A DNA stretch of 64,000 nt, taken from Magnetovibrio sp. Lineage in GTDB: Bacteria > Pseudomonadota > Alphaproteobacteria > Rhodospirillales > Magnetovibrionaceae. Location: assembly GCF_036568125.1 (NCBI RefSeq), contig NZ_DATCTF010000015.1, positions 62,001-126,000 on the forward strand. The letters are read 5' to 3'. Position 1 is the stretch's first letter; each line of letters starts with the position of its first letter. Below the pieces are notes generated by a model. That model was not told the origin of the DNA, searched no databases, and saw only the letters and a program-made list of their open reading frames with translations. Shown piece by piece: positions 8,672 to 18,572 of the stretch. The translations under genes and the position numbers were made by a program.

Positions 8672-9460
8672 ATGAAAAACGATTTCAATCTCGACCTGAT
8701 CGCGCCTGCGCGCGACCGCTTGGCCCGCCACCCGGTTTACGAATCGGTGCGCACCATGGCCGATCTGCGTGTGTTCATGCAGCACCACGTTTATTCCGTG
8801 TGGGATTTCATGTCCCTGTGCAAAACCTTGCAAAACGAACTGGCGCCGACCCGCGTGCCGTGGACGCCCAAGGGCGATCCAATGGTACGCCGCTTCATCA
8901 ACGAGATCGTGCTCGAAGAAGAAACAGACCAGGGCCTGCCCGGACACGAACCCGAATTTCTCAGCCATTATGAACTGTATCGCACCGCCATGCGCGAAAT
9001 CGGCGCCGACGCCGACACGGTGCATGGGTTTGTCGAAACCGCTGCGGACAAAGGCATTCGCAAGGCTTTCGACGATCACGACATTCCCGCCGCCGCGCGC
9101 GCCTTCACGGCCCAGACGTTCCAGTTCATCGAGACCGATAAACCCCATGTCATCGCCGCTGCGTTCGCACTCGGACGCGAACACATCATCCCCGCCATGT
9201 TCCGCTCATTTTTGAAGGATATGGCCGTCACCAAGGCTGATGCACCGGCATTTCACTATTATCTGGAACGCCACATCCACCTGGATGAAGATTTTCACGC
9301 GCCCTTGTCGTTGCGCATGCTGAATGCGTTCATTGACGGCGATGCGAAAAAAGCCCGCGAAGCCGAAGAGGCCGCCCTTTTGGCCATCGATGCACGCACC
9401 CGCTTTTGGGATGGCGTGTTCGACGCCCTGCCCGGCAACCAAGAAGCCGCCGCCGAATAA
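8672..9460 (+). CDS. DUF3050 (haem-oxygenase-like fold) protein
   Basis: 262-residue protein matching DUF3050. The early segment HHVYSVWDFMSLCK, then EEETDQGLPGHEPEFLSHYELY and a late HYYLERHIHLDEDFH supply conserved His/Glu residues typical of haem-oxygenase-like diiron proteins. No reaction is established for the family, so function is unassigned. The ATG at 8672 was chosen because similarity begins there; the frame is open much further upstream over the preceding gene. A shared terminator with rpmB lies downstream. Confidence 0.85.
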   Translation: MKNDFNLDLIAPARDRLARHPVYESVRTMADLRVFMQHHVYSVWDFMSLCKTLQNELAPTRVPWTPKGDPMVRRFINEIVLEEETDQGLPGHEPEFLSHYELYRTAMREIGADADTVHGFVETAADKGIRKAFDDHDIPAAARAFTAQTFQFIETDKPHVIAAAFALGREHIIPAMFRSFLKDMAVTKADAPAFHYYLERHIHLDEDFHAPLSLRMLNAFIDGDAKKAREAEEAALLAIDARTRFWDGVFDALPGNQEAAAE

Positions 9461-9484
9461 CATCATCGCGGCGTTGATAACATG

Positions 9485-9516
9485 AAAAAAGGCCCGCTCT
9501 ATGAGCGGGCCTTTTT
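9485..9516. terminator. Bidirectional rho-independent terminator
   Basis: Perfect 9-bp stem GGCCCGCTC / GAGCGGGCC (9491-9499, 9503-9511) with a 3-base loop, six As before it and five Ts after it. It serves the DUF3050 gene on plus and rpmB on minus. Confidence 0.92.
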
Positions 9517-9539
9517 AATGGTGCCTGTTCGGCGCTGAC

Positions 9540-9839
9540 TTAAGCGGCCTTGGCAGCTTTCGCCAACGCGCGACGAACGCGGCGCTTCAGCCGTTGGGCT
9601 TCTTCGGTCAGCTTCAGGTTCGACGTACCCAGCAGGTAGGCGTCGAGACCGCCGTTGTGTTCGATCGAGCGGATGGTGCTGGCGCAGATACGCATGCTCA
9701 CCGGATGCCCCAGGGCATCGCTCATCAACGAAATGTCCTGCAGGTTGGGCAGGTAACGGCGACGGGTTTTGTTGTGAGCGTGGGACACGTTGTTACCGGT
9801 CATCACGCCACGGCCGGTCAGGGCGCATTTACGGGCCAT
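9540..9839 (-). CDS. rpmB: 50S ribosomal protein L28
   Basis: 99-residue bL28 of the large ribosomal subunit. The start [20 protein letters not shown] and the basic RRRYLPNLQ segment are diagnostic. The start at 9839 is chosen because L28 proteins begin MARKC; an upstream in-frame start at 9854 adds five unconserved residues. It is monocistronic, with the bidirectional terminator at 9485-9516 downstream. Confidence 0.97.
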   Translation of the reverse strand: MARKCALTGRGVMTGNNVSHAHNKTRRRYLPNLQDISLMSDALGHPVSMRICASTIRSIEHNGGLDAYLLGTSNLKLTEEAQRLKRRVRRALAKAAKAA

Positions 9840-9966
9840 TGTTCGGCTCCTCAAGTCAAAAACGGATGCAGGGCCACACAGATGCAGCCCCGAGTGCGCG
9901 GTTTTTACGGAATTTAAAGGGGTACGTCAAGGAAGAAATCGCGTATTTACCACCGGAAATCGCGTT

Positions 9967-10743
9967 CTATTTCTCACTCTTGCGGATAAATGCCATCAAT
10001 TCGAGCGAGAACCGCGGACCTTTTTTGATCAGGGTGGTCCGTGGCGGCAGGGATTCCAGCATTTCATTGCTGATCTCGTCCGCCGTCACCACCGCGGTCT
10101 GAACGTTGCGGGTGGCCTGAAACATCTGCAGCGCCCAGGCCAATTCGATGCCGGTCATGCGCTCGAGGGCATGGGTGGTGATGACGAAATCGGGTTTGAG
10201 CGTGAGAGCCATGTCCAAGGCCTCGATCGCTTTGTCGAGAATCGAGACTTTGTAGCCCAACTGCGCCAATTCCTGGGAGATGATCTTACGCTGCACGCCG
10301 CGCGGCATGATCATCACGGCGGACCCCTTGTCCAGCGCCCGAACGCCGCTTTGACGACGCCCCGTGGGCAAGCTGCGCAACATCATATGGGCCAATTGCT
10401 CGTCGGGCTCTTCGCCCGCGACCAAAATGTCGGTTAGGGTGTTGACGAACACCCGCAGATCTTCTGCGGTGACCGTGGAAATGTCACCGCTGGTTTCAAG
10501 ATAGTCCTCAAGGCCGTGCGCCACCCTGGAAATGGTCGGAAAGCCGAACGAACCGCCAGAGCCTTTGATGGAATGGATGATGCGTTTGATTTCGAGGATA
10601 TGGTTTTCCGCGCCGTCCTCGCCACTGCGCAGGGCCTCGATCTCGTCGTCCACGGCATCGAGCTTATCACGTGCGCCATCGATAAAATCCTGGCGCATAT
10701 CGGCCAAGATCATCTCCAGATCCGGATCGGTCGACGGCCTCAT
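9967..10743 (-). CDS. Hpt domain protein with degenerate receiver domain
   Basis: 258-residue signalling protein. The N-terminal Hpt domain (about residues 5-110) carries the phosphorylatable histidine in IIHSIKGSGGSFGF. The C-terminal half (about 135-255) has a CheY-like pattern, but the phospho-acceptor strand reads KPDFVITTHALERMTG, with threonine where aspartate is expected; a conserved lysine remains near the end (LIKKG). It is probably a phosphotransfer protein with a pseudo-receiver output or interaction domain. Partner kinases may be those at 18.6 or 27.3 kb, which is speculative. Confidence 0.85.
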   Translation of the reverse strand: MRPSTDPDLEMILADMRQDFIDGARDKLDAVDDEIEALRSGEDGAENHILEIKRIIHSIKGSGGSFGFPTISRVAHGLEDYLETSGDISTVTAEDLRVFVNTLTDILVAGEEPDEQLAHMMLRSLPTGRRQSGVRALDKGSAVMIMPRGVQRKIISQELAQLGYKVSILDKAIEALDMALTLKPDFVITTHALERMTGIELAWALQMFQATRNVQTAVVTADEISNEMLESLPPRTTLIKKGPRFSLELMAFIRKSEK

Positions 10744-10803
10744 ATCCCAACCTCTCGAACGGTTACAGCAGTCCCCATATTAAGCCCCGCACAAGGGCGG
10801 GCA

Positions 10804-10837
10804 AGCAAAAACCCCACCGGATGGGCCGGTGGGGTTT
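10804..10837 (-). terminator. Terminator after icd
   Basis: 12-bp stem AAACCCCACCGG / CCGGTGGGGTTT (10809-10820, 10826-10837) with a 5-base loop. On the minus strand the stem runs into TTTTTGC, about 25 bp after the icd stop. Confidence 0.88.
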
Positions 10838-10863
10838 CGCATTGTCGCCTGTCGGCCAACCGT

Positions 10864-12084
10864 TTACCAGCTGGCCATTTCGGCTTGCAGGTTTTCGTCA
10901 AGCTTTTCCAGGAACTGGTTGGTGGTCATCCACGCCTGATCGGGGCCGATCAGCAGCGCCAGGTCCTTGGTCATGAAGCCCGCTTCGACGGTCTCGACAC
11001 AGACTTTTTCCAAGGTTTCGGCGAACTTGACCACGTCGGGGGTGTCGTCGAACTTGCCGCGATACGCCAATCCGCGGGTCCAGGCGAAAATCGACGCGAT
11101 CGGGTTGGTCGAGGTTTCCTTGCCCTGCTGATGCTGACGATAGTGACGCGTCACGGTGCCGTGGGCCGCTTCGGCTTCCACCGTCTGGCCGTCCGGCGTC
11201 ATCAACACCGAAGTCATCAAACCCAATGAACCAAAACCCTGCGCCACGGTGTCGGACTGCACGTCGCCGTCGTAATTTTTGCACGCCCACACGAAACCGC
11301 CGGACCACTTCATGGCGCACGCGACCATGTCGTCAATCAGACGGTGTTCGTAGGTGATGTTGGCAGCATCGAACTTGGCTTTGAATTCGGTGTCGAAGAC
11401 CTCTTGGAAGAGGTCCTTAAAGCGCCCGTCGTAAGCCTTGAGAATGGTGTTTTTGGTCGACAGATACACCGGCCAGCCCAGATCGAGACCGTAATTGAAG
11501 CAAGAACGAGCGAAACCGCGGATGCTGTCATCCAGGTTGTACATGGACATCGCCACGCCACCGCTGGGGAAATTAAACACTTCGCGTTCGATCACCTCGC
11601 CACCGTCTTCCGGCACGAACTTCATCGTCAGCTTGCCGGCGCCGGGCACTACGAAATCGGTGGCACGGTATTGATCGCCAAAGGCATGACGGCCGATCAC
11701 GATCGGCTGGGTCCAACCGGGCACCAGACGCGGTACGTTGGAGCACAAGATCGGCTGACGGAACACGGTGCCGCCGATGATGTTGCGGATGGTGCCGTTG
11801 GGGCTTTTCCACATGGCTTTGAGATTGAACTCTTTGACGCGATCTTCGTCCGGCGTGATCGTCGCGCACTTGACTCCGACGCGGTGCTTTTTGATCGCTT
11901 CGGCGGCGTCGATGGTGATCTGATCGTCGGTTTCATCGCGCTTTTCAACGCTGAGATCGTAATATTTCAGATCCACGTCCAGGTACGGCAGGATCAGTTT
12001 GGTCTTGATAAAATCCCAAATGATGCGGGTCATTTCATCGCCATCGAGCTCGACGATAGGGTTGGCGACCTTGATTTTCGACAT
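10864..12084 (-). CDS. icd: NADP-dependent isocitrate dehydrogenase
   Basis: 406-residue TCA-cycle enzyme that converts isocitrate to 2-oxoglutarate and CO2 with NADPH formation. It belongs to the eukaryote-like subfamily common in alphaproteobacteria: start [36 protein letters not shown], and the metal-binding DDMVA and catalytic YDGDVQSD stretches. The ATG at 12084 has AGGAGAAT just upstream on the minus strand. Monocistronic. Confidence 0.97.
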   Translation of the reverse strand: MSKIKVANPIVELDGDEMTRIIWDFIKTKLILPYLDVDLKYYDLSVEKRDETDDQITIDAAEAIKKHRVGVKCATITPDEDRVKEFNLKAMWKSPNGTIRNIIGGTVFRQPILCSNVPRLVPGWTQPIVIGRHAFGDQYRATDFVVPGAGKLTMKFVPEDGGEVIEREVFNFPSGGVAMSMYNLDDSIRGFARSCFNYGLDLGWPVYLSTKNTILKAYDGRFKDLFQEVFDTEFKAKFDAANITYEHRLIDDMVACAMKWSGGFVWACKNYDGDVQSDTVAQGFGSLGLMTSVLMTPDGQTVEAEAAHGTVTRHYRQHQQGKETSTNPIASIFAWTRGLAYRGKFDDTPDVVKFAETLEKVCVETVEAGFMTKDLALLIGPDQAWMTTNQFLEKLDENLQAEMASW

Positions 12085-12291
12085 CCGCGATTCTCCTTAT
12101 ATACCCCGAAAATGTTTGTCGGCCTTCAGGTATCCACCCGAAAAGCGCGCAAAATTGCGGGGTCTCGTTTTACAGAGTTTATCCAAGCTGTGTATGTGTG
12201 CACCTGCAACATATGACTCCCCGCCTTCTTTGACAAGCGGCGCGCATATCACGTGACGCATCCATAAACTGAAGACGGAAACCCCACTTTC

Positions 12292-12876
12292 TTACAGATG
12301 GCTGGTCAGTACGATCTCATCGGCTTCGGGGGCGGCGGCGATGGCATCGAAAATTTGCTCGACGTTTTCGACCACCTGAAACAGCTCTTTAACCTTGTGA
12401 TGACCGAAACCGCCGTCGACCACCCGGTCGATCAAGGCGAAATACGGATCCCAATAGCCATTGGTGTTGACGAACACGATCGGTTTGTTGTGTTGCTGAA
12501 GCTGCTTCCAGGTGGTGATTTCGATGCTTTCGTCCAAGGTGCCGAGCCCGCCCGGCAGAACCACGAAGGCATCCGAAATTTCGAACATCTTGGCTTTGCG
12601 CTCGTGCATCCCCTCGACCACGATTTCGTCCGCGCCGTCGACCACGCCGACCTCGTAAGCGCGGAGAAACTCGGGAATGATCCCCGTGACCGCGCCACCC
12701 GCCGAAATCGTTGCGTTCGCCACCACCGCCATCAGACCGATGCCGCCGCCGCCATAGACCAAACGCACGCCGCGCTCGGCCAACAAGCGGCCGAGTTTTT
12801 CACCCTCGCGGGCATGGGCCGGGTCGGTGCCCGGACGCGATCCGCAAAAAACGCACAGTGATGTCAAATTGCTCAT
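12292..12876 (-). CDS. LOG-family protein (TIGR00730)
   Basis: 194-residue protein of the lysine-decarboxylase-like LOG family. Members act as nucleoside-5'-monophosphate phosphoribohydrolases and include cytokinin-activating enzymes. The N-terminal CVFCGSRPG, the central GGGGIGLMAVVANA and the signature PGGLGTLDE with the preceding R-K pair (MHERKAKMFE) are all present. The start at 12876 was chosen where similarity begins (MSNLTSLCVFCGS); the frame extends upstream without homology. Confidence 0.92.
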   Translation of the reverse strand: MSNLTSLCVFCGSRPGTDPAHAREGEKLGRLLAERGVRLVYGGGGIGLMAVVANATISAGGAVTGIIPEFLRAYEVGVVDGADEIVVEGMHERKAKMFEISDAFVVLPGGLGTLDESIEITTWKQLQQHNKPIVFVNTNGYWDPYFALIDRVVDGGFGHHKVKELFQVVENVEQIFDAIAAAPEADEIVLTSHL

Positions 12877-13068
12877 CGAAGTTCCCTTTCTTACTTCCCA
12901 TCTTTGTAGCGTGCGGCGTGCCGTGTCGAAAGCCTCAATTGTCCGGTCCTTGTTACGAACCGTTACAAACTGGCCCTTGGCAATGGATTGCTTTTCACGG
13001 AAACTATGCTGCGATTGGTCCCACACAGCGCCCGCGATGGGCGAGCGCACGAAGGAGATGACTGAGCC

Positions 13069-13524
13069 ATGATGATGAAACGCACAACCCTTTTCGCCTG
13101 CGCAGCCTTGGCCGCGATTTCGTTCACGGCCCCCGCGATGGCTGACGACGCCGGTGAAATCAAATACCGCAAATCCGTTATGAAATCGATCGGCGGCCAC
13201 ATGGGCTCGATCGCGGGTATCTTCAAAGCGGAAACCGGCAATCAGACCAACCTCGCCGTGCACACCCAGGGCATGGCCGCACTGGCGACAATTACCGGCT
13301 CAGTCTTCCCTAAGGGCTCCGATTTCGGTGAAACCGGCGCGCTGCCCGTCATTTGGGAAAAGCCTGACGACTTCGCCAAGGCCGTAAAAATGTTCGAAAG
13401 CGCCGCCGCAAATATGAACGCCGCCGCCATGTCCGGCGACATGGCCGCCGCAGGCGCCGCGTTCGGCGAATTGGGCAAATCGTGCAAGAACTGCCACGAG
13501 AATTTCCGCGAGAAAAAGAAGTAA
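13069..13524 (+). CDS. Cytochrome c' (class II c-type cytochrome)
   Basis: 151-residue periplasmic haem protein. A signal peptide ends at APAMA-DD (about residue 25). The mature part is a four-helix bundle starting EIKYRKSVMKSIGGHMGSI, and the haem site CKNCHENFR is near the C-terminus, as in cytochrome c'. The family binds NO and protects against nitrosative stress. GAAGGAG lies 11 bases before the first ATG; two further ATGs follow at once. The diheme cytochrome gene begins 6 bp downstream. Confidence 0.93.
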   Translation: MMMKRTTLFACAALAAISFTAPAMADDAGEIKYRKSVMKSIGGHMGSIAGIFKAETGNQTNLAVHTQGMAALATITGSVFPKGSDFGETGALPVIWEKPDDFAKAVKMFESAAANMNAAAMSGDMAAAGAAFGELGKSCKNCHENFREKKK

Positions 13525-13530
13525 GATAAC

Positions 13531-14451
13531 GTGCCGACGGCTCTGCCCCTACAGGCAATCTATAGCGCCGCCCTCGCCACCGTTGTGGCTGGGGCGGCGC
13601 TGCTGTCTACACATGCGCCAGCCTTTGGCCAAGATTCGTTGGCGAAAGGCGAATACATCTTCAATCTGGCCGGATGCGAAGGCTGCCATACCGACAAAAA
13701 AAACAACGGCCCCCGATTGGCCGGCGGGCGGGCGTTCAAGACCGACTATGGCACGTTTTTCAGCCCCAACATCACACCCGACCCGAACACGGGCATCGGC
13801 AAGTGGACCTTTGACGATTTCAAACGCGCCCTGCGCGAAGGCATCGCCCCCGATGGCAGTCACTATTTTCCGGCATTTCCCTATACCTCCTACACCCACA
13901 TGACGGACGACGACATCGCCGCACTGTGGGCCTATATGCAAGCCCAGCCTGCCACCAACCACGTGAACACGGCACACGACCTCAAAGCGCCGTTCGGCTG
14001 GCGCTGGTTGATGGTGTTTTGGAATGCGCTCTACCTCGATCCCGGCCCCAAGTCCGATTGGGACCGCGGCCGTTATGTCACCGAAGCCCTGTCGCATTGC
14101 CATGAATGCCACACGCCGCGCAATCTTCTTGGCGGCTATCAAAACGACAAAGCGTTCGCCGGCACCATAAGCAACCCCGAAGGCATCACCGTGCCGAACA
14201 TCACGCCCGACCCTGATACCGGCATCGGCAAGTGGTCCGAGGGCGATTTAAAGATGCTGTTTACCACCGGCATGTTGCCCGACGGCGATTTCGTCGGCGG
14301 GGTGATGAGCGAATCGATCAGCCACTCCACCAGCAAAATGACCGCTCAGGACCGCCAAGCGTTGATCCGCCATCTGCAATCCCTGCCCCCGGTCCACAAT
14401 CCGGTCAAAGCCCCAAAAGCCAAGGTTTCCGGGGGGGGCGATTGGAATTGA
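13531..14451 (+). CDS. Exported diheme cytochrome c
   Basis: 306-residue periplasmic protein with an N-terminal signal peptide and two haem motifs, CEGCH (about residue 50) and CHECH (about residue 193). Each is followed by a similar domain containing NITPDPxTGIGKW, so it looks like an internal duplication of a class I cytochrome c domain. This resembles the cytochrome subunits of membrane dehydrogenases and the diheme proteins paired with cytochrome c'. The GTG start is 6 bp after the cytochrome c' gene, indicating one transcript and a possible electron-transfer pair. The partner enzyme is not in the window. Confidence 0.9.
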   Translation: MPTALPLQAIYSAALATVVAGAALLSTHAPAFGQDSLAKGEYIFNLAGCEGCHTDKKNNGPRLAGGRAFKTDYGTFFSPNITPDPNTGIGKWTFDDFKRALREGIAPDGSHYFPAFPYTSYTHMTDDDIAALWAYMQAQPATNHVNTAHDLKAPFGWRWLMVFWNALYLDPGPKSDWDRGRYVTEALSHCHECHTPRNLLGGYQNDKAFAGTISNPEGITVPNITPDPDTGIGKWSEGDLKMLFTTGMLPDGDFVGGVMSESISHSTSKMTAQDRQALIRHLQSLPPVHNPVKAPKAKVSGGGDWN

Positions 14452-14560
14452 CATTTTTTTTACGCCATTCGCACTTTAGGGTGATTGCAGTCCCATCGCC
14501 CCACATTTAGTGTTAAACATAATAATGTTGGGGCCTCACGGGATCAGGAGTTGGGGGACG

Positions 14561-15514
14561 TTGCATAAATCCGTCATGATAGGTGTGCTCGGCGTGGTCA
14601 TCATCGCCGTCGCCGTCGGGCTCAGCATCATTCTGGGCGACGTGGATACCCCCCCGCCGCCGCCTGCCCAAACCACTGAACAAGATCGCGCGACCAAAAC
14701 CCAAGCTGAAACCGTCGTCCCGCCGTCGTTCGACGTCGTGCGGGTCAACCCCGAAGGCAACGCCGTGATGGCGGGCCGCGCCCATCCCGGCAGCCGCGTC
14801 GAAATCCTTGACGGCGACAATGTGTTCGGGTCCGTCGCTGCGGATGCTCATGGAGAATGGGTGTATGTACCCGAATCCCTATTGGAACCCGGTGAACGCC
14901 GCCTCGGCCTGCGCATGCACGTTGACGGGCACGATCCCGTTCTGTCCGACCATGTGGTGATTTTGGTGGTCCCCGAACGCGGTGCCAACACCGACGGTGC
15001 GCTGGCGCTGAAAGTACGTCGCGACGGCACCGGCCCCAGTGAAGTTCTGCAAAAACCCGGCCCGCAAGACGTTTTCGGCGTCGATTCCGTCGATTACGGC
15101 GGCGGCAACCTGACCATCAGCGGCCACGCATCGCCGGGACACGCGGTGCAGCTTTACATCGACAACCATTTCATCGGCCGCACCATCACCGATGCGGCGG
15201 GACGCTGGCACGTCACCCCGCAAACCGATATCGCACCCGGCACCTATACCCTACGTGCCGACATGATCGACGACCGCGCCCAGGTGTTGGCGCGGCGCGA
15301 ACTGCCGTTCCAACGTGCCGAGCCTGCGGACACCAAAGATCTCGCCCCCGGCAGCTTCGTCGTCGTGCAACCCGGCAACAGCCTGTGGCGGCTGGCGCAG
15401 CGCACCTATGGCGAAGGATTGCGTTTCCATATGATTTACGAGGCAAATCAAAAGCTGATCCGTGACCCCAATTTGATCTATCCCGGCCAAGTGTTCCGCC
15501 TGCCTGGACAATAG
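14561..15514 (+). CDS. Membrane-anchored LysM protein with Ig-like repeats
   Basis: A single membrane segment near the N-terminus (VMIGVLGVVIIAVAVGLSIIL) is followed by a Pro-rich spacer. Two Ig-like/Big domains come next, with the pattern NAVMAGRAHPGSRVEI and NLTISGHASPGHAVQLYID. A C-terminal LysM domain (VVQPGNSLWRLAQRTYGEG to IYPGQVFRLP) binds peptidoglycan. It probably tethers the envelope to the wall. The start is uncertain: TTG at 14561 follows AGGAG and GGGGGA, while ATG at 14576 and in-frame GTG at 14510 are alternatives. Confidence 0.8.
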   Translation: MHKSVMIGVLGVVIIAVAVGLSIILGDVDTPPPPPAQTTEQDRATKTQAETVVPPSFDVVRVNPEGNAVMAGRAHPGSRVEILDGDNVFGSVAADAHGEWVYVPESLLEPGERRLGLRMHVDGHDPVLSDHVVILVVPERGANTDGALALKVRRDGTGPSEVLQKPGPQDVFGVDSVDYGGGNLTISGHASPGHAVQLYIDNHFIGRTITDAAGRWHVTPQTDIAPGTYTLRADMIDDRAQVLARRELPFQRAEPADTKDLAPGSFVVVQPGNSLWRLAQRTYGEGLRFHMIYEANQKLIRDPNLIYPGQVFRLPGQ

Positions 15515-15651
15515 GACAAAACAATAAACGGTGCTTTGCAGCCATTTTTTAACGTAAAATACAAGGCTTAACGTAACGCCTTCGCGCATCTACAATGCGC
15601 GCGGATCGAAACCGGAACTTTTCCGGTGAACAGTTTAAGGAAGATCATTTC

Positions 15652-16335
15652 GTGAAGACCATCCTGGTCCCTATCAACAGCGCCGGTTGGCCGTTCATCG
15701 CGCTGTTCGCCGTCATCGCCCTGGCCCTTGGCTACTATGCCGAGCCGCTCGGTTGGATTGGCTTCGTTCTGACGCTGTGGTGCGTTTATTTCTTCCGCGA
15801 CCCCGACCGCGTGACCCCGACCCGACCGGGTCTGGTCATCGCGCCCGCAGATGGCCGCATCTGCCTGATCGACGAAGCGGTGCCACCGGCGGAATTGGAA
15901 ATGGGTGACGAAGCCCGCCCACGCGTGTGCATTTTCATGAACGTCTTCAACGTCCATGTGAATCGCGCCCCGATGGACGGCACGATATCAAAGATTGCCT
16001 ATCGTCCCGGTAAATTCCTCAATGCCGAACTCGACAAGGCCAGCGAATTCAACGAACGCATGTCGCTCTCCATGCGCACCGCCACGGGCCACGATATCGC
16101 GTTCGTGCAGATCGCGGGCCTGGTTGCACGACGGATCGTGTGCCAGGTCAAAGAAGGCGATCACCTGCAAGCCGGGCAACGTTTCGGCCTAATCCGGTTT
16201 GGTTCGCGCGTCGACGTCTATTTACCGAAAGACGCCCAGCCGCTGGTTGCCGTTGGCCAATTGACCACCGCCGGCGAAACGGTGGTTGCCGATTTGGACG
16301 CCGATGAAACCCGTCGCGAGGGCGAGGTTCGCTAA
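15652..16335 (+). CDS. psd: Phosphatidylserine decarboxylase proenzyme
   Basis: 227-residue short-form Psd that makes phosphatidylethanolamine. An N-terminal membrane anchor (about residues 10-45) precedes the catalytic domain: [31 protein letters not shown] and the self-cleavage site [11 protein letters not shown], whose serine becomes the pyruvoyl group. The GTG at 15652 has TAAGGAAG eight bases upstream; the longer frame from 15595 lacks support. The stop overlaps the pssA start by one base. Confidence 0.95.
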   Translation: MKTILVPINSAGWPFIALFAVIALALGYYAEPLGWIGFVLTLWCVYFFRDPDRVTPTRPGLVIAPADGRICLIDEAVPPAELEMGDEARPRVCIFMNVFNVHVNRAPMDGTISKIAYRPGKFLNAELDKASEFNERMSLSMRTATGHDIAFVQIAGLVARRIVCQVKEGDHLQAGQRFGLIRFGSRVDVYLPKDAQPLVAVGQLTTAGETVVADLDADETRREGEVR

Positions 16336-17183
16336 TGACCGATACCAGCCCCCACAGCGCCCCCCCCTCGTCGATCCGACGCCCCAAGCGCAAGCGCTTG
16401 TCACTGAACGTGATGATTCCCAACATGCTGACGCTGATGGCCCTGAGCTCGGGCCTGACGGCGATCCGCTTTGCCTACGAAGGGCGCTGGGAACACGCCG
16501 CACTGGCGATTTTAGCGGCGGCGATCTTGGACGCGTTGGACGGGCGAATTGCACGACTGCTCAAGGGGACCTCTAAGTTCGGGGCGGAGTTGGATTCGCT
16601 GGCCGACATTCTCAGCTTCGGCGTCGCCCCGCCAATGATGCTGTATTTTTGGTCGTTGGAGCAGATGGGGCGGTTCGGCTGGATCTTGGTGGTGCTGTTC
16701 GCTGTCAGTTGCGCGCTGCGTTTGGCGCGTTTCAACACCGCCGCCGAAGACCCCGATCCCCCGGCGTGGGCCTCGACCTTCTTTTCCGGCGTTCCTGCCC
16801 CGGCGGCGGCCGGTCTGGTGCTGTTGCCGATGATCATTTCGTTCAACTTGTTCGAAGAATATGTGCGCCGCCCCGAAGTGGTATCGGTCTTTATGATCGT
16901 GGTGGCGATGTTGATGATTAGTTCGATCCCCACCTATTCATTCAAGAAGGTCAAGCTGAGCCCCAAGCTGGTATTGCCTTTGATGGTCACCGTCGGCTTG
17001 GTGATCGCCAGCATGCTGAGCGCGCCATGGGTGACGTTGTCGGGCATTTTGGCGGCGTACATGATCTCCATTCCGTTCGCCGTGCGCAGCTACCGCGCCA
17101 TCTGCATCCGCACCGGTTCGTGCGAGATTGACGACGACGACGACCAACCTGTGGACATCGACCTCAACGGCAAAAAGCCCTAA
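16335..17183 (+). CDS. pssA: CDP-diacylglycerol-serine O-phosphatidyltransferase
   Basis: 282-residue multi-pass membrane enzyme that makes phosphatidylserine, the substrate of the upstream Psd. The CDP-alcohol phosphatidyltransferase motif DALDGRIARLLKGTSKFG with ELDSLAD is complete (D-x2-DG-x2-AR-x8-G-x3-D-x3-D). About seven hydrophobic segments follow. The C-terminus has a run of aspartates (about residues 262-266). Its ATG overlaps the psd stop in TAATG, so the two genes are translationally coupled. Confidence 0.96.
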   Translation: MTDTSPHSAPPSSIRRPKRKRLSLNVMIPNMLTLMALSSGLTAIRFAYEGRWEHAALAILAAAILDALDGRIARLLKGTSKFGAELDSLADILSFGVAPPMMLYFWSLEQMGRFGWILVVLFAVSCALRLARFNTAAEDPDPPAWASTFFSGVPAPAAAGLVLLPMIISFNLFEEYVRRPEVVSVFMIVVAMLMISSIPTYSFKKVKLSPKLVLPLMVTVGLVIASMLSAPWVTLSGILAAYMISIPFAVRSYRAICIRTGSCEIDDDDDQPVDIDLNGKKP

Positions 17184-17190
17184 CCGGCGT

Positions 17191-18330
17191 TCAGTGAAAT
17201 ACAGATCCCGTTTCGGGCGTATTCGGCAACAGATCGCGGATCGCACTGAGATATTCGCGGTCGTCGTTCCACATCTCGACCACTTTCAATGCGTCGTCCT
17301 GTTCAAATCCACGGTAGAGATCCAAGATCGCGTTGACATCGGCACGGGTGGCGTCGGCGCGCCCTGGCGCAACCCGGCGGCTTTTGCGGAAAATGGTGAT
17401 GAAATCGATTTCCGCAAGACCGATCGCCTTACACGCAATGGCGATGCCCTCTCCGCCTTTTTCGAAAACGATACGCCGTACCAACACGTCATTGAGTTTG
17501 GTTAGGTCTGCCAAAATCGCGAAAAACAAGGGAATTTCACCGTCCGACAAGGTTTGCACCAGCATTTCCGGGGTCACCATGCCGCGTTCGCGCAGGCTCT
17601 TGATCAATTCCGATGACGGGTCCGACTTTTCCGTCAGGGTTGCTTCATACCCCTCCCGTGCCGCTTGCCGCAACAGGCGATCCGTGGTCTCGGCATCGAT
17701 GTGGTAGCGTTCGATAATGTGTTGACGCAATGCCGAAGACACCCACATGAACATCTTTTGCGCCAACGCTTCGGGCAGGTCGGTGCGCCGCAAAAGCGGA
17801 TCTTGGAAGGTGTCGACGCGTTTGGACTGTTCGACCAGATACGCCATCGCAGCCTGAGAAATGCGGGCGTTTTCATTCTTCAAAAGATGCGTGATGACGC
17901 TGACGTTATTGGTCTCGACCAACGCGTCGGAAACCTGTTCGCTGATGTCGTCGCGCAATGTGATGGCGAGGTGATACTCTTCGGTACGCAAGCGAATGAT
18001 TTCGATCAGGTCTTCGTCGTGCAGAACCTTGCTTTTGGTCAGAATCGGGTACGCGACATCCAATTCATCGGATGCCAGCGCCACCACCAATTCATGCGGA
18101 ACAGTGCTATCTTCGGCGAGTTTTTCGCTGAGCTTCTTGCGCACCGAGACCTCGACCTCATGCACAAGTTTCTGAATGATGTTGAACATGAGGCTTTTTT
18201 CGCGGTCGGACAGCGCCGTTCCGCGATCATCGAACAAGCTGTCGACGACAGCGGCAAGCTCAGTTTTGCTTTTGGCGGTATTTTCACGCGCCAAGCTCAG
18301 CAACCGGTCCGCGTCCAGCACAGGACTCAT
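17191..18330 (-). CDS. DUF2336 domain protein
   Basis: 379-residue, largely helical protein assigned to DUF2336 on its overall pattern: an N-terminal DREKSLMFNIIQKLVHEVE and ALASDELDVAYPILTKSKVL followed by HEAT-like helices. The family is common in Rhodospirillales and has no established biochemical role. No membrane segments or catalytic motifs are visible. It is transcribed away from the histidine kinase at 18573, and converges on pssA with 7 bp between stops. Confidence 0.8.
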   Translation of the reverse strand: MSPVLDADRLLSLARENTAKSKTELAAVVDSLFDDRGTALSDREKSLMFNIIQKLVHEVEVSVRKKLSEKLAEDSTVPHELVVALASDELDVAYPILTKSKVLHDEDLIEIIRLRTEEYHLAITLRDDISEQVSDALVETNNVSVITHLLKNENARISQAAMAYLVEQSKRVDTFQDPLLRRTDLPEALAQKMFMWVSSALRQHIIERYHIDAETTDRLLRQAAREGYEATLTEKSDPSSELIKSLRERGMVTPEMLVQTLSDGEIPLFFAILADLTKLNDVLVRRIVFEKGGEGIAIACKAIGLAEIDFITIFRKSRRVAPGRADATRADVNAILDLYRGFEQDDALKVVEMWNDDREYLSAIRDLLPNTPETGSVFH

Positions 18331-18572
18331 CGAAACCTCATCATCAATGCTATACTGTCGTTAGATCATAGCCCGAGACGGTCGGAAAAAGAGATACACC
18401 ATTCGTATAATCAAGCACATTTTCCACATAACCCTACACCATGCACGCCTTTCAGCTACACCTTTACGTGACTCCTTACGCGCTTTTTTCCCGTTTAGAA
18501 TGATTTTATAGCTTTATGACAATAAAGTTTTATGGTTAATCATCTCGATATTCGAGACGAGGGGGCGTCAGC

